A DNA stretch of 10,249 nt from Lachnospiraceae bacterium (GCA_023664705.1 JAMPFE010000067.1:1-10249), one strand, 5' to 3'; shown: positions 1 to 6,866, counted from the first letter of the stretch. Numbers and translations: made by a program. The notes: generated by a model from the sequence alone, not told the origin.

Positions 1-195
1 AAGCACGATGAGAAAGGAGTGCGGCGTATGTGTAAGATTATGGAAGAACTTGTAAGCGAGGGTAAAAAAGAGCGTAGTGAACAGATTGCGCTCAATATGC
101 TTTCTGACGGAAAGCTCTCCGTGAAAGACATCGCAAAGTATTCAGGTTTGACGGTTGCGGAGGTAAAGGCTCTCGCCAAGAAAAAGTCGGCGTAA
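1..195 (+). CDS. C-terminal tail of a Rpn-like PD-(D/E)XK nuclease/transposase family protein (5' end outside window)
   Basis: The frame is open from base 1 and ends at TAA 193-195, giving 64 residues. The tail has an MCKIMEELVSEGKKER segment, which is charged and helical, followed by LSDGKLSVKDIAKYSGLTVAEVK, a small helix-turn-helix-like end. This pattern (MC.. then EGKKE.. then DGKLSVKDIA..GLT.EEV) is typical of the C-terminus of Rpn family recombination-promoting nucleases, also annotated as PD-(D/E)XK transposases in Clostridia. The catalytic N-terminal domain would lie upstream and cannot be seen. An internal ATG at 28 has no good ribosome binding site at the right distance, so I read this as the end of a longer gene. 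A clear terminator follows at 212-249, so it is not part of the next operon. The family call is from sequence style only. Confidence 0.62.
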   Translation, partial: KHDEKGVRRMCKIMEELVSEGKKERSEQIALNMLSDGKLSVKDIAKYSGLTVAEVKALAKKKSA

Positions 196-211
196 ATATG
201 TTAGCGGAATG

Positions 212-249
212 AAATCTCTCTGAAGATCGTATCTTTGGAGAGATTTTTT
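212..249 (+). terminator. Rho-independent terminator after the Rpn-like gene
   Basis: AAATCTCTC (212-220) pairs with GAGAGATTT (238-246), and an inner AAGAT/ATCTT stem closes on a CGT loop. A run of six T follows (244-249). The stem begins 16 bases after the stop codon at 195. Confidence 0.85.
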
Positions 250-301
250 CAATGTAAATTTTTTACCGTTTTCGGATTTAAGGATTATTTAATAATTTCT
301 A

Positions 302-310
302 TGCTATAAT
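302..310 (+). promoter_or_regulatory. Extended -10 promoter of the ABC/two-component operon
   Basis: TGCTATAAT (302-310) is a perfect TGnTATAAT extended -10 box, 29 bases before the ATG at 340. No good -35 lies 17 bases upstream (282-287 reads GGATTA), so recognition would depend on the extended -10 or on an activator such as the operon's own response regulator. The ribosome binding site GAAGGGAG sits at 325-332. Confidence 0.6.
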
Positions 311-339
311 AAAGTCACAACAACGAAGGGAGCATAAAA

Positions 340-2712
340 ATGTACTTGAACATACTTAAAAAGGATCTCAAGCGCAGACGGGCTATGAACGTGATACTGC
401 TGGTGTTTATCATACTTGCGTCGATGTTCGTGTCCTCGGGCGTGAACAACATCGTAAGCGTTGTCGCGGCGCTGGACAATTACTTTGATATGGCGGGAGT
501 ACCCGATTATGCGGCGGGGATTACAAACAAATCCTCCGACAAGGACGTTCGCGGGACGATTGAAAACGCCTCGGCGATAGACGAACTCCGCACCGAGGAA
601 ATGGTCTTTATGTCGCAGTCGAATATTATACGGGACGGCGAGCCGCTTAACGCCTCCGCGGGCAATCAAATTCTCCAAAGCGACAGAGACCTTGCGATGA
701 ATTATTTCCTTGACGATGAAAGCATTCTTGAAAGCGTGCCGAGGGGCAAGGTTTACGCCACCCATTTTGCGGAGAAAAACACGGTACTGAAACCGGGCGA
801 CAAAATCACAATCGAAATAGAGGGGATAAGCCGTGAATTTACCTTTGCGGGCAGCATCAAGGACGCTGTATTGGGCTCGCAAATGAACGGCATAACAAGG
901 TTTATCATCAACGCCGAGGATTTTGACGAATTTATGTCAAATGAAACGGTAAAGAATATGTACGGCGGGCAACTTTTCTACATATTCGCGGCGGACCTCG
1001 ACAAAGCCCTGTCCCAAATAGCGGATATATCCGACTGCTTTATCTTTTCCGGCGATAGGCAAATGCTGAAATTCAGCTATATTTTCAATATAATGGTCAC
1101 GGGCATTATCCTCGTGGTGAGCCTTATACTTATCATCATCTCTTTTGTGGTGCTGCGGTTTACCATAATCTTTACCCTCTCCGAGGAATTCCGCGAGATA
1201 GGCGTTATGAAGGCTATCGGCATACGGGATATAAAAATTCGGGGGCTTTACCTTGTAAAGTATGCCGCGCTTTCCGTTGTCGGAGCGGCGGTCGGACTTG
1301 CGCTCAGCTATCCGTTCGGGAAGATGCTTATGAGCCTGTCCACGGACGCGATAATCATAAGCAATGACAACATCTCCTTTATCAACGTTATCTGCGCGGT
1401 TTTTGTGGCGGCGGTAATACTGCTGTTCTGTCTCGGCTGCACCGGCAGAGTGGGCAAAATGACCCCTATCGACGCTGTGAGAAACGGTCAAACGGGGGAA
1501 CGCTTCCGCAAAAAGAGCCTTATGAGCCTCGGGAAATCAAGGCTGGGAGCAACGGCGTTCCTTGCGGTGAATGACATAGTAAGCAGTCCCAAGCGCTACA
1601 GTATCATCGCCTTTACGTTCTTTTTGTGTATGTCGCTGCTGATCATATTTTCCAACGCCGTCGCGTCTCTTGAAAGCGCAAAGCTGCTGAAATATTTCGG
1701 TCTGGCGGACTGTCACGTCCTTGCCGACAACGATACTGTGCCGTTTATGACCGAAGGCGGGCGTGAAAAGCTGGAAAAATATCTTGAGGATATGGAGCGA
1801 AGCCTTGCCGAAAACGGTATGCCCGCCGAGTGTATGCAGGAATTTATGTTTTCCCCCGTGATAAAACACGGCGAATATGAAAGCAAGGTGCTTACTTTCC
1901 AAGGCACGGGCACGGAAATGGATATGTATGAGTACGCCGAGGGTACGGCTCCTCAAAACAGCGGCGAGATAGCGCTTACGACCCTTGCGGCAAAAGCTCT
2001 TAAAGCAAATATAGGCGACAGCGTTGTTATGTCCGACGGCGCGGGCGAACGGGAATATATCGTAACCGCTCTTTATCAGTCAATGAATAATCAAGGTGTT
2101 GCCGCAAGGCTTTATACGGGGGAGGATATGAATTATTTACTGTCAATCGGCAGCAGCCCCGTGCAGATAAAATTTACCGACGACCCCGACGACGGAGAAA
2201 CAGCCCGCAGAGCCGAAAAGATAGCGGAACTTTACCCCAAGTTTTCAAACGTTAAAACGGCGGGCGAATGGGTAAGGGAAACCACGGGCGTTGCCGATGC
2301 CATTAACACAGCAAAGGAAATGTTCGTACTGCTTACCGTTATTTTGACCGCACTTATTGCCGTGCTTACGGAGCGTTCCTTTATAGAGAAGGAGCGGTCG
2401 GAGATTGCGCTTATGAAAGCGATAGGACTGCGAAACTCCAAAATATACGCCCACCATACCGTGAGATTTTTGATCGTGACGGCAGCGGCGGTCATTGCCG
2501 CGGAGCTTTTGGGTATGCCCCTTACAAAGCTTTGCATCGACCCCGTTTTCAGAATGATGGGCTTGGAAATGGGCGTGGAATATCAGCAAACCCCCGCCGA
2601 GATATACGCCCTGTTCCCCGCCGCCGTTTTTGCCGCGGCTGTCGCGGGAGCGTTCTTCACCTCCCTGTACACAAGGAAAATAAAGTCATCGGACACAGCG
2701 AACATTGAATAA
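340..2712 (+). CDS. ABC transporter permease with two FtsX domains (MacB/peptide-export type)
   Basis: This is a 790-residue membrane protein in a classic FtsX/MacB permease layout, duplicated. Segment TM1 is about 17-39, followed by a roughly 205-residue extracytoplasmic domain. Then come TM2 (250-275), TM3 (308-328), TM4 (347-367) and TM5 (420-442), a second extracytoplasmic domain of about 215 residues, and TM6-TM8 (659-677, 708-727, 755-776). Each half carries the same cytoplasmic coupling motif: EFREIGVMKAIG at 283-294 and ERSEIALMKAIG at 685-696. The ATG at 340 follows GAAGGGAG by seven bases. The ATPase gene starts 18 bases downstream, so the two probably form one transporter. Permeases of this type, beside a two-component system, often export or sense antimicrobial peptides; the substrate here cannot be read. 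It differs from BceB (about 650 residues, ten segments, one large extracellular domain), so I do not call it bceB. Confidence 0.9.
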   Translation: MYLNILKKDLKRRRAMNVILLVFIILASMFVSSGVNNIVSVVAALDNYFDMAGVPDYAAGITNKSSDKDVRGTIENASAIDELRTEEMVFMSQSNIIRDGEPLNASAGNQILQSDRDLAMNYFLDDESILESVPRGKVYATHFAEKNTVLKPGDKITIEIEGISREFTFAGSIKDAVLGSQMNGITRFIINAEDFDEFMSNETVKNMYGGQLFYIFAADLDKALSQIADISDCFIFSGDRQMLKFSYIFNIMVTGIILVVSLILIIISFVVLRFTIIFTLSEEFREIGVMKAIGIRDIKIRGLYLVKYAALSVVGAAVGLALSYPFGKMLMSLSTDAIIISNDNISFINVICAVFVAAVILLFCLGCTGRVGKMTPIDAVRNGQTGERFRKKSLMSLGKSRLGATAFLAVNDIVSSPKRYSIIAFTFFLCMSLLIIFSNAVASLESAKLLKYFGLADCHVLADNDTVPFMTEGGREKLEKYLEDMERSLAENGMPAECMQEFMFSPVIKHGEYESKVLTFQGTGTEMDMYEYAEGTAPQNSGEIALTTLAAKALKANIGDSVVMSDGAGEREYIVTALYQSMNNQGVAARLYTGEDMNYLLSIGSSPVQIKFTDDPDDGETARRAEKIAELYPKFSNVKTAGEWVRETTGVADAINTAKEMFVLLTVILTALIAVLTERSFIEKERSEIALMKAIGLRNSKIYAHHTVRFLIVTAAAVIAAELLGMPLTKLCIDPVFRMMGLEMGVEYQQTPAEIYALFPAAVFAAAVAGAFFTSLYTRKIKSSDTANIE

Positions 2713-2730
2713 CGAAAGGAATTGACCGAT

Positions 2731-3495
2731 ATGAATATTTTAGAAGTAAAAGACCTTTGCAAGACCTACATAGTGAACAAGCGGCAGAACAACGTCCTGA
2801 AAAACGTGAATTTCACCGTAAGCGAGGGCGAAATGGTGGCCGTTATGGGACCGTCGGGTTCGGGAAAATCCACGCTGCTCTACTCCGTTTCGGGTATGGA
2901 CGGCATTACCGCGGGAGAAGCCCTGTTCTGCGGAAAAAACATCGCCAAAATGGGCGCGAGGGAGCTTGCGGATTTGCGCCTCGACGAAATGGGATTTATT
3001 TTCCAGCAGATGTATATGCTGAAAAATCTGACCGTTCTGGACAACATCATCCTCCCTGCGGTTCAGTCCAAAAAGAACGGCGAGAGCCGCAAGGAGACCG
3101 CACAGCGCGGTCGGGAGCTTATGCACAAACTCGGTATCGCGGACGTTGCCGACAACGACATCAACGAGGTGTCGGGAGGACAGCTTCAGCGTGCCTGCAT
3201 TTGCCGCAGTATGATAAACAAACCGAGAATGATATTCGCCGACGAGCCAACGGGCGCGTTGAACCGCACGTCCTCCGACGAGGTAATGGAGGAACTCGCG
3301 AAGCTGAATAACGAGGGTACTACCGTTATGCTCGTCACCCACGACGTAAAAGTGGCGGCAAAATGCACAAGAACGCTTTACATAGTTGACGGGAACATAA
3401 AAGGGGAGTATAATTTAGGCAGGTGCGAAAGCCCCTCTCAAATGAGAGAGCGGGAGCGCACGCTGAATAACCGGCTTTTGGAATTGGGGTGGTAA
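2731..3495 (+). CDS. ABC transporter ATP-binding protein (MacB/LolD-like)
   Basis: This is a 254-residue ATPase that would power the permease encoded just upstream. It has all the expected motifs: Walker A GPSGSGKST at 40-48, the Q-loop in FIFQQM near 89-94, the signature VSGGQ at 147-151, Walker B MIFADEP at 167-173 and the H-loop His at 204. The GMDGITAGEALF..LRLDEMGFIFQQMYMLKNLTVLDN stretch is typical of the MacB/LolD/BceA group that serves FtsX-type permeases. I chose ATG 2731 because AAAGGA (2715-2720) sits 10 bases before it; a TTG at 2722 in the same frame is only one base from that ribosome binding site. After the ATPase core there is a short charged tail (about residues 232-254). The stop codon TAA at 3493-3495 lies against the start of the response regulator frame. 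Confidence 0.95.
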   Translation: MNILEVKDLCKTYIVNKRQNNVLKNVNFTVSEGEMVAVMGPSGSGKSTLLYSVSGMDGITAGEALFCGKNIAKMGARELADLRLDEMGFIFQQMYMLKNLTVLDNIILPAVQSKKNGESRKETAQRGRELMHKLGIADVADNDINEVSGGQLQRACICRSMINKPRMIFADEPTGALNRTSSDEVMEELAKLNNEGTTVMLVTHDVKVAAKCTRTLYIVDGNIKGEYNLGRCESPSQMRERERTLNNRLLELGW

Positions 3496-3496
3496 T

Positions 3497-4162
3497 ACGG
3501 ATATTCTTATTGTTGAGGACAACAAAGAATTGGCGGGACTGCTGTGCGATTTTCTCCGCAGGGAGAATTACACGGTGTCTGTAGCGGAAAACGGTGAAAA
3601 AGCCTTGTCGCTGTACGAAAGGTACGGCGCAAGGCTTATCGTGCTTGACATAATGCTCCCGGATACGGACGGATTTGGGGTATGCAAAAAAATCCGTGAG
3701 GAAAGCAACGTCCCCATACTCATCGTAAGCGCGAAAACCGCCAAGGAGGACAAACTCTGCGGTCTTGATTTGGGCGCGGACGATTATATTGAAAAGCCTT
3801 ATGACATCGACATAATGCTCGCGAAAATAAGCGGTATCTTCAAACGGAGATACGCCTCCGATGAAATGATTGACGGAGATATTCTCATAAACAAAAACGG
3901 CAGAACAGTATATAAAAACGGCGCGCCTCTTGAAATGACCGCAAAGGAATTCGAGCTGCTTTTGCTTCTAATGGAAAACAAGGGTCGGACTTTAAGCAAG
4001 GAATATATTTTCAATCAAATATGGGGCAGCGACAGCTTTTCGGAACAGCAGACCCTTACGGTACACATAAAACGGCTGCGCCAAAAAATCGAGGACGACC
4101 CGAAAACTCCGAAAAAAATACTGACCGTGTGGGGAGTGGGCTATAAATATGAAAGCGTTTAA
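3497..4162 (+). CDS. OmpR/PhoB-family response regulator, start codon apparently missing
   Basis: The frame encodes a complete two-component response regulator. The receiver domain begins TDILIVEDNKEL (acidic pocket E-D), has the phosphoacceptor Asp in LIVLDIMLPDTDG (codon 51 of this feature) and the conserved Lys in DDYIEKPYD. A winged-helix OmpR DNA-binding domain ends in LTVWGVGYKYE. About 221 residues from Thr-3497 is the normal family length. There is no ATG, GTG or TTG where the domain starts: the bases read GGT AAT ACG GAT ATT. The first standard start, TTG 3530, would remove strand beta-1 and the acidic pocket. A GGGGTGG ribosome binding site at 3486-3492 points to initiation near 3497-3503, perhaps at ATT 3503, or to one lost G from an original TAATG junction. 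The gene overlaps the kinase gene by 14 bases. Confidence 0.9.
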   Translation, partial: TDILIVEDNKELAGLLCDFLRRENYTVSVAENGEKALSLYERYGARLIVLDIMLPDTDGFGVCKKIREESNVPILIVSAKTAKEDKLCGLDLGADDYIEKPYDIDIMLAKISGIFKRRYASDEMIDGDILINKNGRTVYKNGAPLEMTAKEFELLLLLMENKGRTLSKEYIFNQIWGSDSFSEQQTLTVHIKRLRQKIEDDPKTPKKILTVWGVGYKYESV

Positions 4163-5369
4163 CAAAATTTTCGCGGCGATAATCGCGGTTTTAGCAATAC
4201 TGTTTGCTGCGGCAAACTTTATTCTTTCGGCTGACAACTCGGACGGCGGCAGACCTTACCGCGTGGAAATAAGCCGCCTTGCGCGTCAAATCGAAGCGGA
4301 CGGTAAAGCCGACCTTTCGGGCTGCGAATATGTAACGAATATCGAACGATACGGCGAAAATTTTTACGATACCGACAGCGACTATACAGTGCGTGAAATA
4401 AACGGCGAATTGTACCGCTTCGATTATAAAATCAACGGCAAAAGCGCAGCGCGGCTTGTCGTCATCGTAAACGTAATTCTCGGCGTTATGGCGGCGCTGA
4501 TAATTTCCGTTATGTTATATATAAAATTCAAAATTCTTGCGCCGTTTGAACGGCTGACAGACGTTCCCTACGAATTGTCAAAGGGGAATCTTACTCTGCC
4601 CGTTAAGGAGACCAAAAATCGCTTTTTCGGGAAATTTATATGGGGCGTAGATATGCTCCGCGAAAACATTGAGCAGCGGAAAAAGCGGGAGCTTGACCTG
4701 CAAAGGGACAAAAAAATGCTGCTGTTATCTCTTTCCCACGACATAAAAACTCCGCTTTCGGCGATAAAATTGTATTCAAAGGCGTTGTCTAAAGGACTGT
4801 ATGAAAGCCGCGAAAAACAGCTTGAGATCGCGGAAAGCATTAACGCAAAAGCCGATGAGATAGAAAACTACGTTTCGCAAATTGCTGCCGCATCGAGGGA
4901 AGATTTTTTAAGCTTTGATGTGAATATGGGGGAGTTTTACCTTTCGGGACTTGTTACAAAAATCGAGTGCTACTACGCGGAAAAACTTTCGCTTGTCGGT
5001 ACGGAATTTTCGGTGCGCGGATATTCCGATTGCCTTTTGAAAGGCGATTTTGACAGAAGCGTTGAGGTCTTGCAGAACGTTATGGAAAATGCCGTAAAAT
5101 ACGGCGACGGGAAAACTATGTTAATAGATTTTTCCGAGGAGGACGGTTGTATTCTGATAACCGTCCGAAACAGCGGCTGTACCCTTTCCGACACGGACTT
5201 GCCCCACGTTTTTGAGAGCTTTTGGCGCGGCGCGAACGCCGAAAGCGTGACGGGCAACGGATTGGGGCTTTATATCAGCCGCCGGCTTATGCGTAAAATG
5301 AACGGCGAGATATTTGCGGAAATACGTGGAGAAATGATGTGCGTTACGACGGTGTTTACAAAGGTGTAG
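4149..5369 (+). CDS. Sensor histidine kinase, partner of the upstream response regulator
   Basis: This is a 406-residue membrane kinase. TM1 is at about 7-27, followed by a roughly 75-residue extracytoplasmic loop (28-102), TM2 at about 103-126 and a HAMP-like linker. The dimerisation helix carries LSLSHDIKTPLSAIK with the phospho-accepting His at 197. The ATPase domain has the N box LQNVMENAVKYG (Asn 314), a G1 box in the NSG form (341-343), an F box near FESFWRG (355-361) and the G2 box GNGLGL at 369-374. Its ATG lies inside the end of the response regulator gene (14-base overlap), which points to translational coupling. The kinase has a real extracellular loop, so it is not of the intramembrane-sensing BceS type. 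The signal is unknown, but the linked transporter suggests a peptide or cell-envelope cue. Confidence 0.95.
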   Translation: MKAFNKIFAAIIAVLAILFAAANFILSADNSDGGRPYRVEISRLARQIEADGKADLSGCEYVTNIERYGENFYDTDSDYTVREINGELYRFDYKINGKSAARLVVIVNVILGVMAALIISVMLYIKFKILAPFERLTDVPYELSKGNLTLPVKETKNRFFGKFIWGVDMLRENIEQRKKRELDLQRDKKMLLLSLSHDIKTPLSAIKLYSKALSKGLYESREKQLEIAESINAKADEIENYVSQIAAASREDFLSFDVNMGEFYLSGLVTKIECYYAEKLSLVGTEFSVRGYSDCLLKGDFDRSVEVLQNVMENAVKYGDGKTMLIDFSEEDGCILITVRNSGCTLSDTDLPHVFESFWRGANAESVTGNGLGLYISRRLMRKMNGEIFAEIRGEMMCVTTVFTKV

Positions 5370-5479
5370 AACGGGTTCTTTTAATGGCTTGGCGCAGATT
5401 TTATAATCCTCGGTAACAGAACAGATAGATAAAATTTTATTTGTCGGTTTGTTACATTTTCAGTTGGGCACATTTCATT

Positions 5480-5505
5480 GCGGCGGCTGACTTAGCCGCC
5501 GCTTT
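5480..5505 (+). terminator. GC-rich terminator hairpin after the kinase
   Basis: GCGGCGGCT (5480-5488) and AGCCGCCGC (5494-5502) form a perfect 9-bp stem with a 5-base loop, followed by TTTACTATAT. The T run is short, so termination may be partial. It is the only strong hairpin between the kinase stop at 5369 and the next gene. The rest of 5370-5590 holds no gene I can support; it includes an AT-rich dyad ATAAAATTTTAT near 5429-5440. Confidence 0.7.
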
Positions 5506-5584
5506 ACTATATAAATAAAATATCCGATATTTGGGTAAAATATAATCCGAATTACGGCTAATCACTATAACGAGCCTATGCTTG

Positions 5585-5609
5585 CCCTGTTATAATATAA
5601 GTAACAGGG
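5585..5609 (+). promoter_or_regulatory. Inverted repeat over the -10 box and ribosome binding site of the XRE gene
   Basis: CCCTGTTA (5585-5592) and TAACAGGG (5602-5609) are perfect 8-base arms separated by 9 bases. The left arm overlaps the -10 box and the right arm includes the start of the AGGGGGTGAT ribosome binding site (5606-5615). It could be an autoregulatory operator or, if transcription starts far enough upstream, an RNA hairpin masking the ribosome binding site. The first reading is more likely because the -10 box lies inside it. Confidence 0.5.
5588..5596 (+). promoter_or_regulatory. Extended -10 promoter of the short XRE regulator
   Basis: TGTTATAAT (5588-5596) fits TGnTATAAT and lies 23 bases before the preferred TTG start. 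No convincing -35 is present at 17 bases. The box overlaps the left arm of an inverted repeat (5585-5609). Confidence 0.6.
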
Positions 5610-5619
5610 GGTGATGTTC

Positions 5620-5898
5620 TTGGACGTGGGGGCAAACAGGCTGCGTGAATTGCGAAAAAAGATAGGAAAATCGCAGGAGATAGTCGGCGGTTTGCTTAAC
5701 ATCTCACAATCAAGAATAAGCGACTATGAGAACGGGATATGCGCTATTCCGTCCGACGCGCTGATACTGTTTGCCGATTTCTACAAGGTGACGACCGACT
5801 ATATCCTCGGACTGTCAAACAATTCGTCCGTCGTTCAATGTACCGACATCACCGATGCCAAATATTCCAAGCGATGGTTGAAAGCGGAGTTGATCTGA
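5620..5898 (+). CDS. Short XRE-family helix-turn-helix regulator
   Basis: This is a 92-residue protein with a Cro/cI-type helix-turn-helix at about residues 7-64: NRLRELRKK..KSQEIVGGLLNISQSRISDYENG..IPSDALILFADFYKVTTDYILG. Such proteins bind DNA as dimers and often repress their own promoter. TTG 5620 is preferred because AGGGGG (5606-5611), part of an almost perfect anti-16S match, sits eight bases before it. GTG 5611 and ATG 5614 in the same frame lie inside or directly after that site. About 28 residues follow the helix-turn-helix with no recognised domain. The gene has its own promoter and a hairpin terminator shortly downstream (5958-6005), and it precedes a gene-poor region of tandem repeats. 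Its target is unknown; the inverted repeat at 5585-5609 is a candidate. Confidence 0.85.
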   Translation: MDVGANRLRELRKKIGKSQEIVGGLLNISQSRISDYENGICAIPSDALILFADFYKVTTDYILGLSNNSSVVQCTDITDAKYSKRWLKAELI

Positions 5899-6026
5899 TG
5901 ATCTTCGGCGTGGGTCTTCCTCTCGCAGCAGCGGTTGTCTTTGTGGTGATTGCCTTTAAATTCCGATTCTGGGCGGTGTTAAGCTGCTCGGAATTTTTTC
6001 TCTTTTGCGGAGTGTGGAATTTTTAG
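5898..6026 (+). CDS. Possible small single-pass membrane protein coupled to the XRE gene (uncertain)
   Basis: A 42-codon frame starts at an ATG that shares its A with the XRE stop codon (TGATG, 5896-5900) and has GGAG (5886-5889) eight bases before it. The product MIFGVGLPLAAAVVFVVIAFKFRF would be one membrane segment followed by a basic and then aromatic end. The coupling and ribosome binding site support a real gene, possibly a small membrane protein paired with the regulator as in some toxin or immunity pairs. Against this, the last third overlaps a strong terminator-like hairpin and T run (5958-6005), which by itself produces a Phe-rich reading frame. I cannot decide from sequence alone. 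Confidence 0.3.
   Translation: MIFGVGLPLAAAVVFVVIAFKFRFWAVLSCSEFFLFCGVWNF
5958..6005 (+). terminator. Terminator-like hairpin downstream of the XRE gene
   Basis: AAATTCCGA (5958-5966) pairs perfectly with TCGGAATTT (5988-5996), and an inner GCGGT/GCTGC stem with wobbles can also form. The sequence TTTCTCTTTT follows (5997-6006). It sits 60 bases after the XRE stop and inside the possible small membrane frame. Confidence 0.6.
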
Positions 6027-6048
6027 GGCGAGGGTTTCCTAAACAGAT

Positions 6049-6204
6049 TATAGCGGGGTACCGCTTCAACCGGCGAAAATATACGTATATTTTCTGTGGC
6101 TTGCTAACAGTTCCCAAACCCCAAGATTACGTATTCTTTTTTTCAGCCGCTTTTTTCGCCGAGTGGTTATTTTAAACTAACTCTTGCTTGTAGATTTCGG
6201 GCGG
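6049..6204. repeat. Degenerate, shortened upstream copy of the 220-bp repeat
   Basis: The last 32 bases before the first full copy (AACTCTTGCTTG... to GATAGC, ending 6210) align without gaps to the matching end of copies 1-3. The preceding GTTATT...CTAAC stem also aligns. The start resembles the unit start (TATAGCGGGG at 6049), but the middle is too diverged or deleted to align with certainty. A 20-bp palindrome lies inside it. Confidence 0.4.
6075..6094. repeat. Perfect 20-bp palindrome
   Basis: GAAAATATACGTATATTTTC is its own reverse complement with no spacer. A dyad this long without a loop could be a protein binding site or a cruciform or hairpin; no gene start lies nearby. Confidence 0.8.
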
Positions 6205-6866
6205 GATAGCGAGACCCCCTAAAAATTTTTGCGGATTGTTCTTGTTCAAAAGCGGTTACGCTGGGCTAACTCACGAGTTCGTTTTCCGTCCGTGAGAGTA
6301 TACCCCTACCATTTTTTCGGTCTCGGGTTTTTGCTCGCGATTGTATGACCCCTCGGAAATTTTCAGGCGTGATCTCGCTCACGACTTGTTGATTTCCGTC
6401 AACTGTTGCTCAGCGGTTTTGATCGAGATAGCAAGCCCCTCCGAAAATTCTTTACGCTGCCTTAACCAAAAGCGGTTACGCTAGACTAACTAACGAGTGC
6501 TTCTCTTGCCTGTGAGAGTATGCCTCTACCGTTTAGTCGGCTTCGAATTTTTGCTTGCGGTGGTATGACCCTCGAAATTTTTCAAGCACGATTTTGCTAA
6601 CAGCTTGTTATTCTTTGCTGACTGCTGCTCGGCGATTTCGTTCGGTATAGCAAAGTCCCCTCCAAAAAATATTCGCTCTACCTCGTCTGAAATTGGTTAC
6701 ACTATCATAACTTTTGGACAAGTTTCTCGCTCGTGAGAGTATGACCCTACCGTTTTATCGGTTTTGAATTTTTCTCACGGCAGTATGCAACCTCCGAAAT
6801 TTTTAGTTGTGATCTCGCTCACGGCATGTTATCTGATAATAACTGCTGCTCAACGGTTTCAGTAGA
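6205..6866. repeat. Tandem array of three diverged ~220-bp units
   Basis: Three head-to-tail units begin at GATAGC 6205, GATAGC 6427 and TATAGC 6646, and a fourth begins at GATAGC 6867 but fades within about 10 bases. Unit lengths are 222, 219 and 221, not a constant multiple of three, which argues against a protein repeat. By eye the units agree at roughly two thirds of positions. Well-kept words are AAGCGGTTACGCT (copies 1 and 2), GTGAGAGTAT (all three), ACCG..CGG, GTATGACCC (copies 1 and 2), the GTGATCTCGCTCAC dyad (copies 1 and 3) and CTGCTGCTC. Two short stems recur in each unit and one of them shows paired base changes (see findings). No frame on either strand is open across a unit. I do not recognise the family. 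Confidence 0.85.

Noticed and set aside
254..266. GTAAA-TTT-TTTAC dyad upstream of the ABC operon, as a possible response regulator box
   Set aside because: The arms are five AT-rich bases, there is no second copy, and the match to known BceR-type boxes is weak.
5739..5897. Upstream part of the +3 frame overlapping the XRE gene
   Set aside because: It lies wholly inside the XRE coding sequence in another frame and has an Arg/His/Cys-rich shadow composition. Only the part from 5898 deserves consideration.
6205..6866. tRNA-like genes inside the repeats (a GGCTTCGAAT T-loop-like word near 6539)
   Set aside because: No acceptor, D or anticodon arm can be placed around it, and the word is not kept in the other copies.
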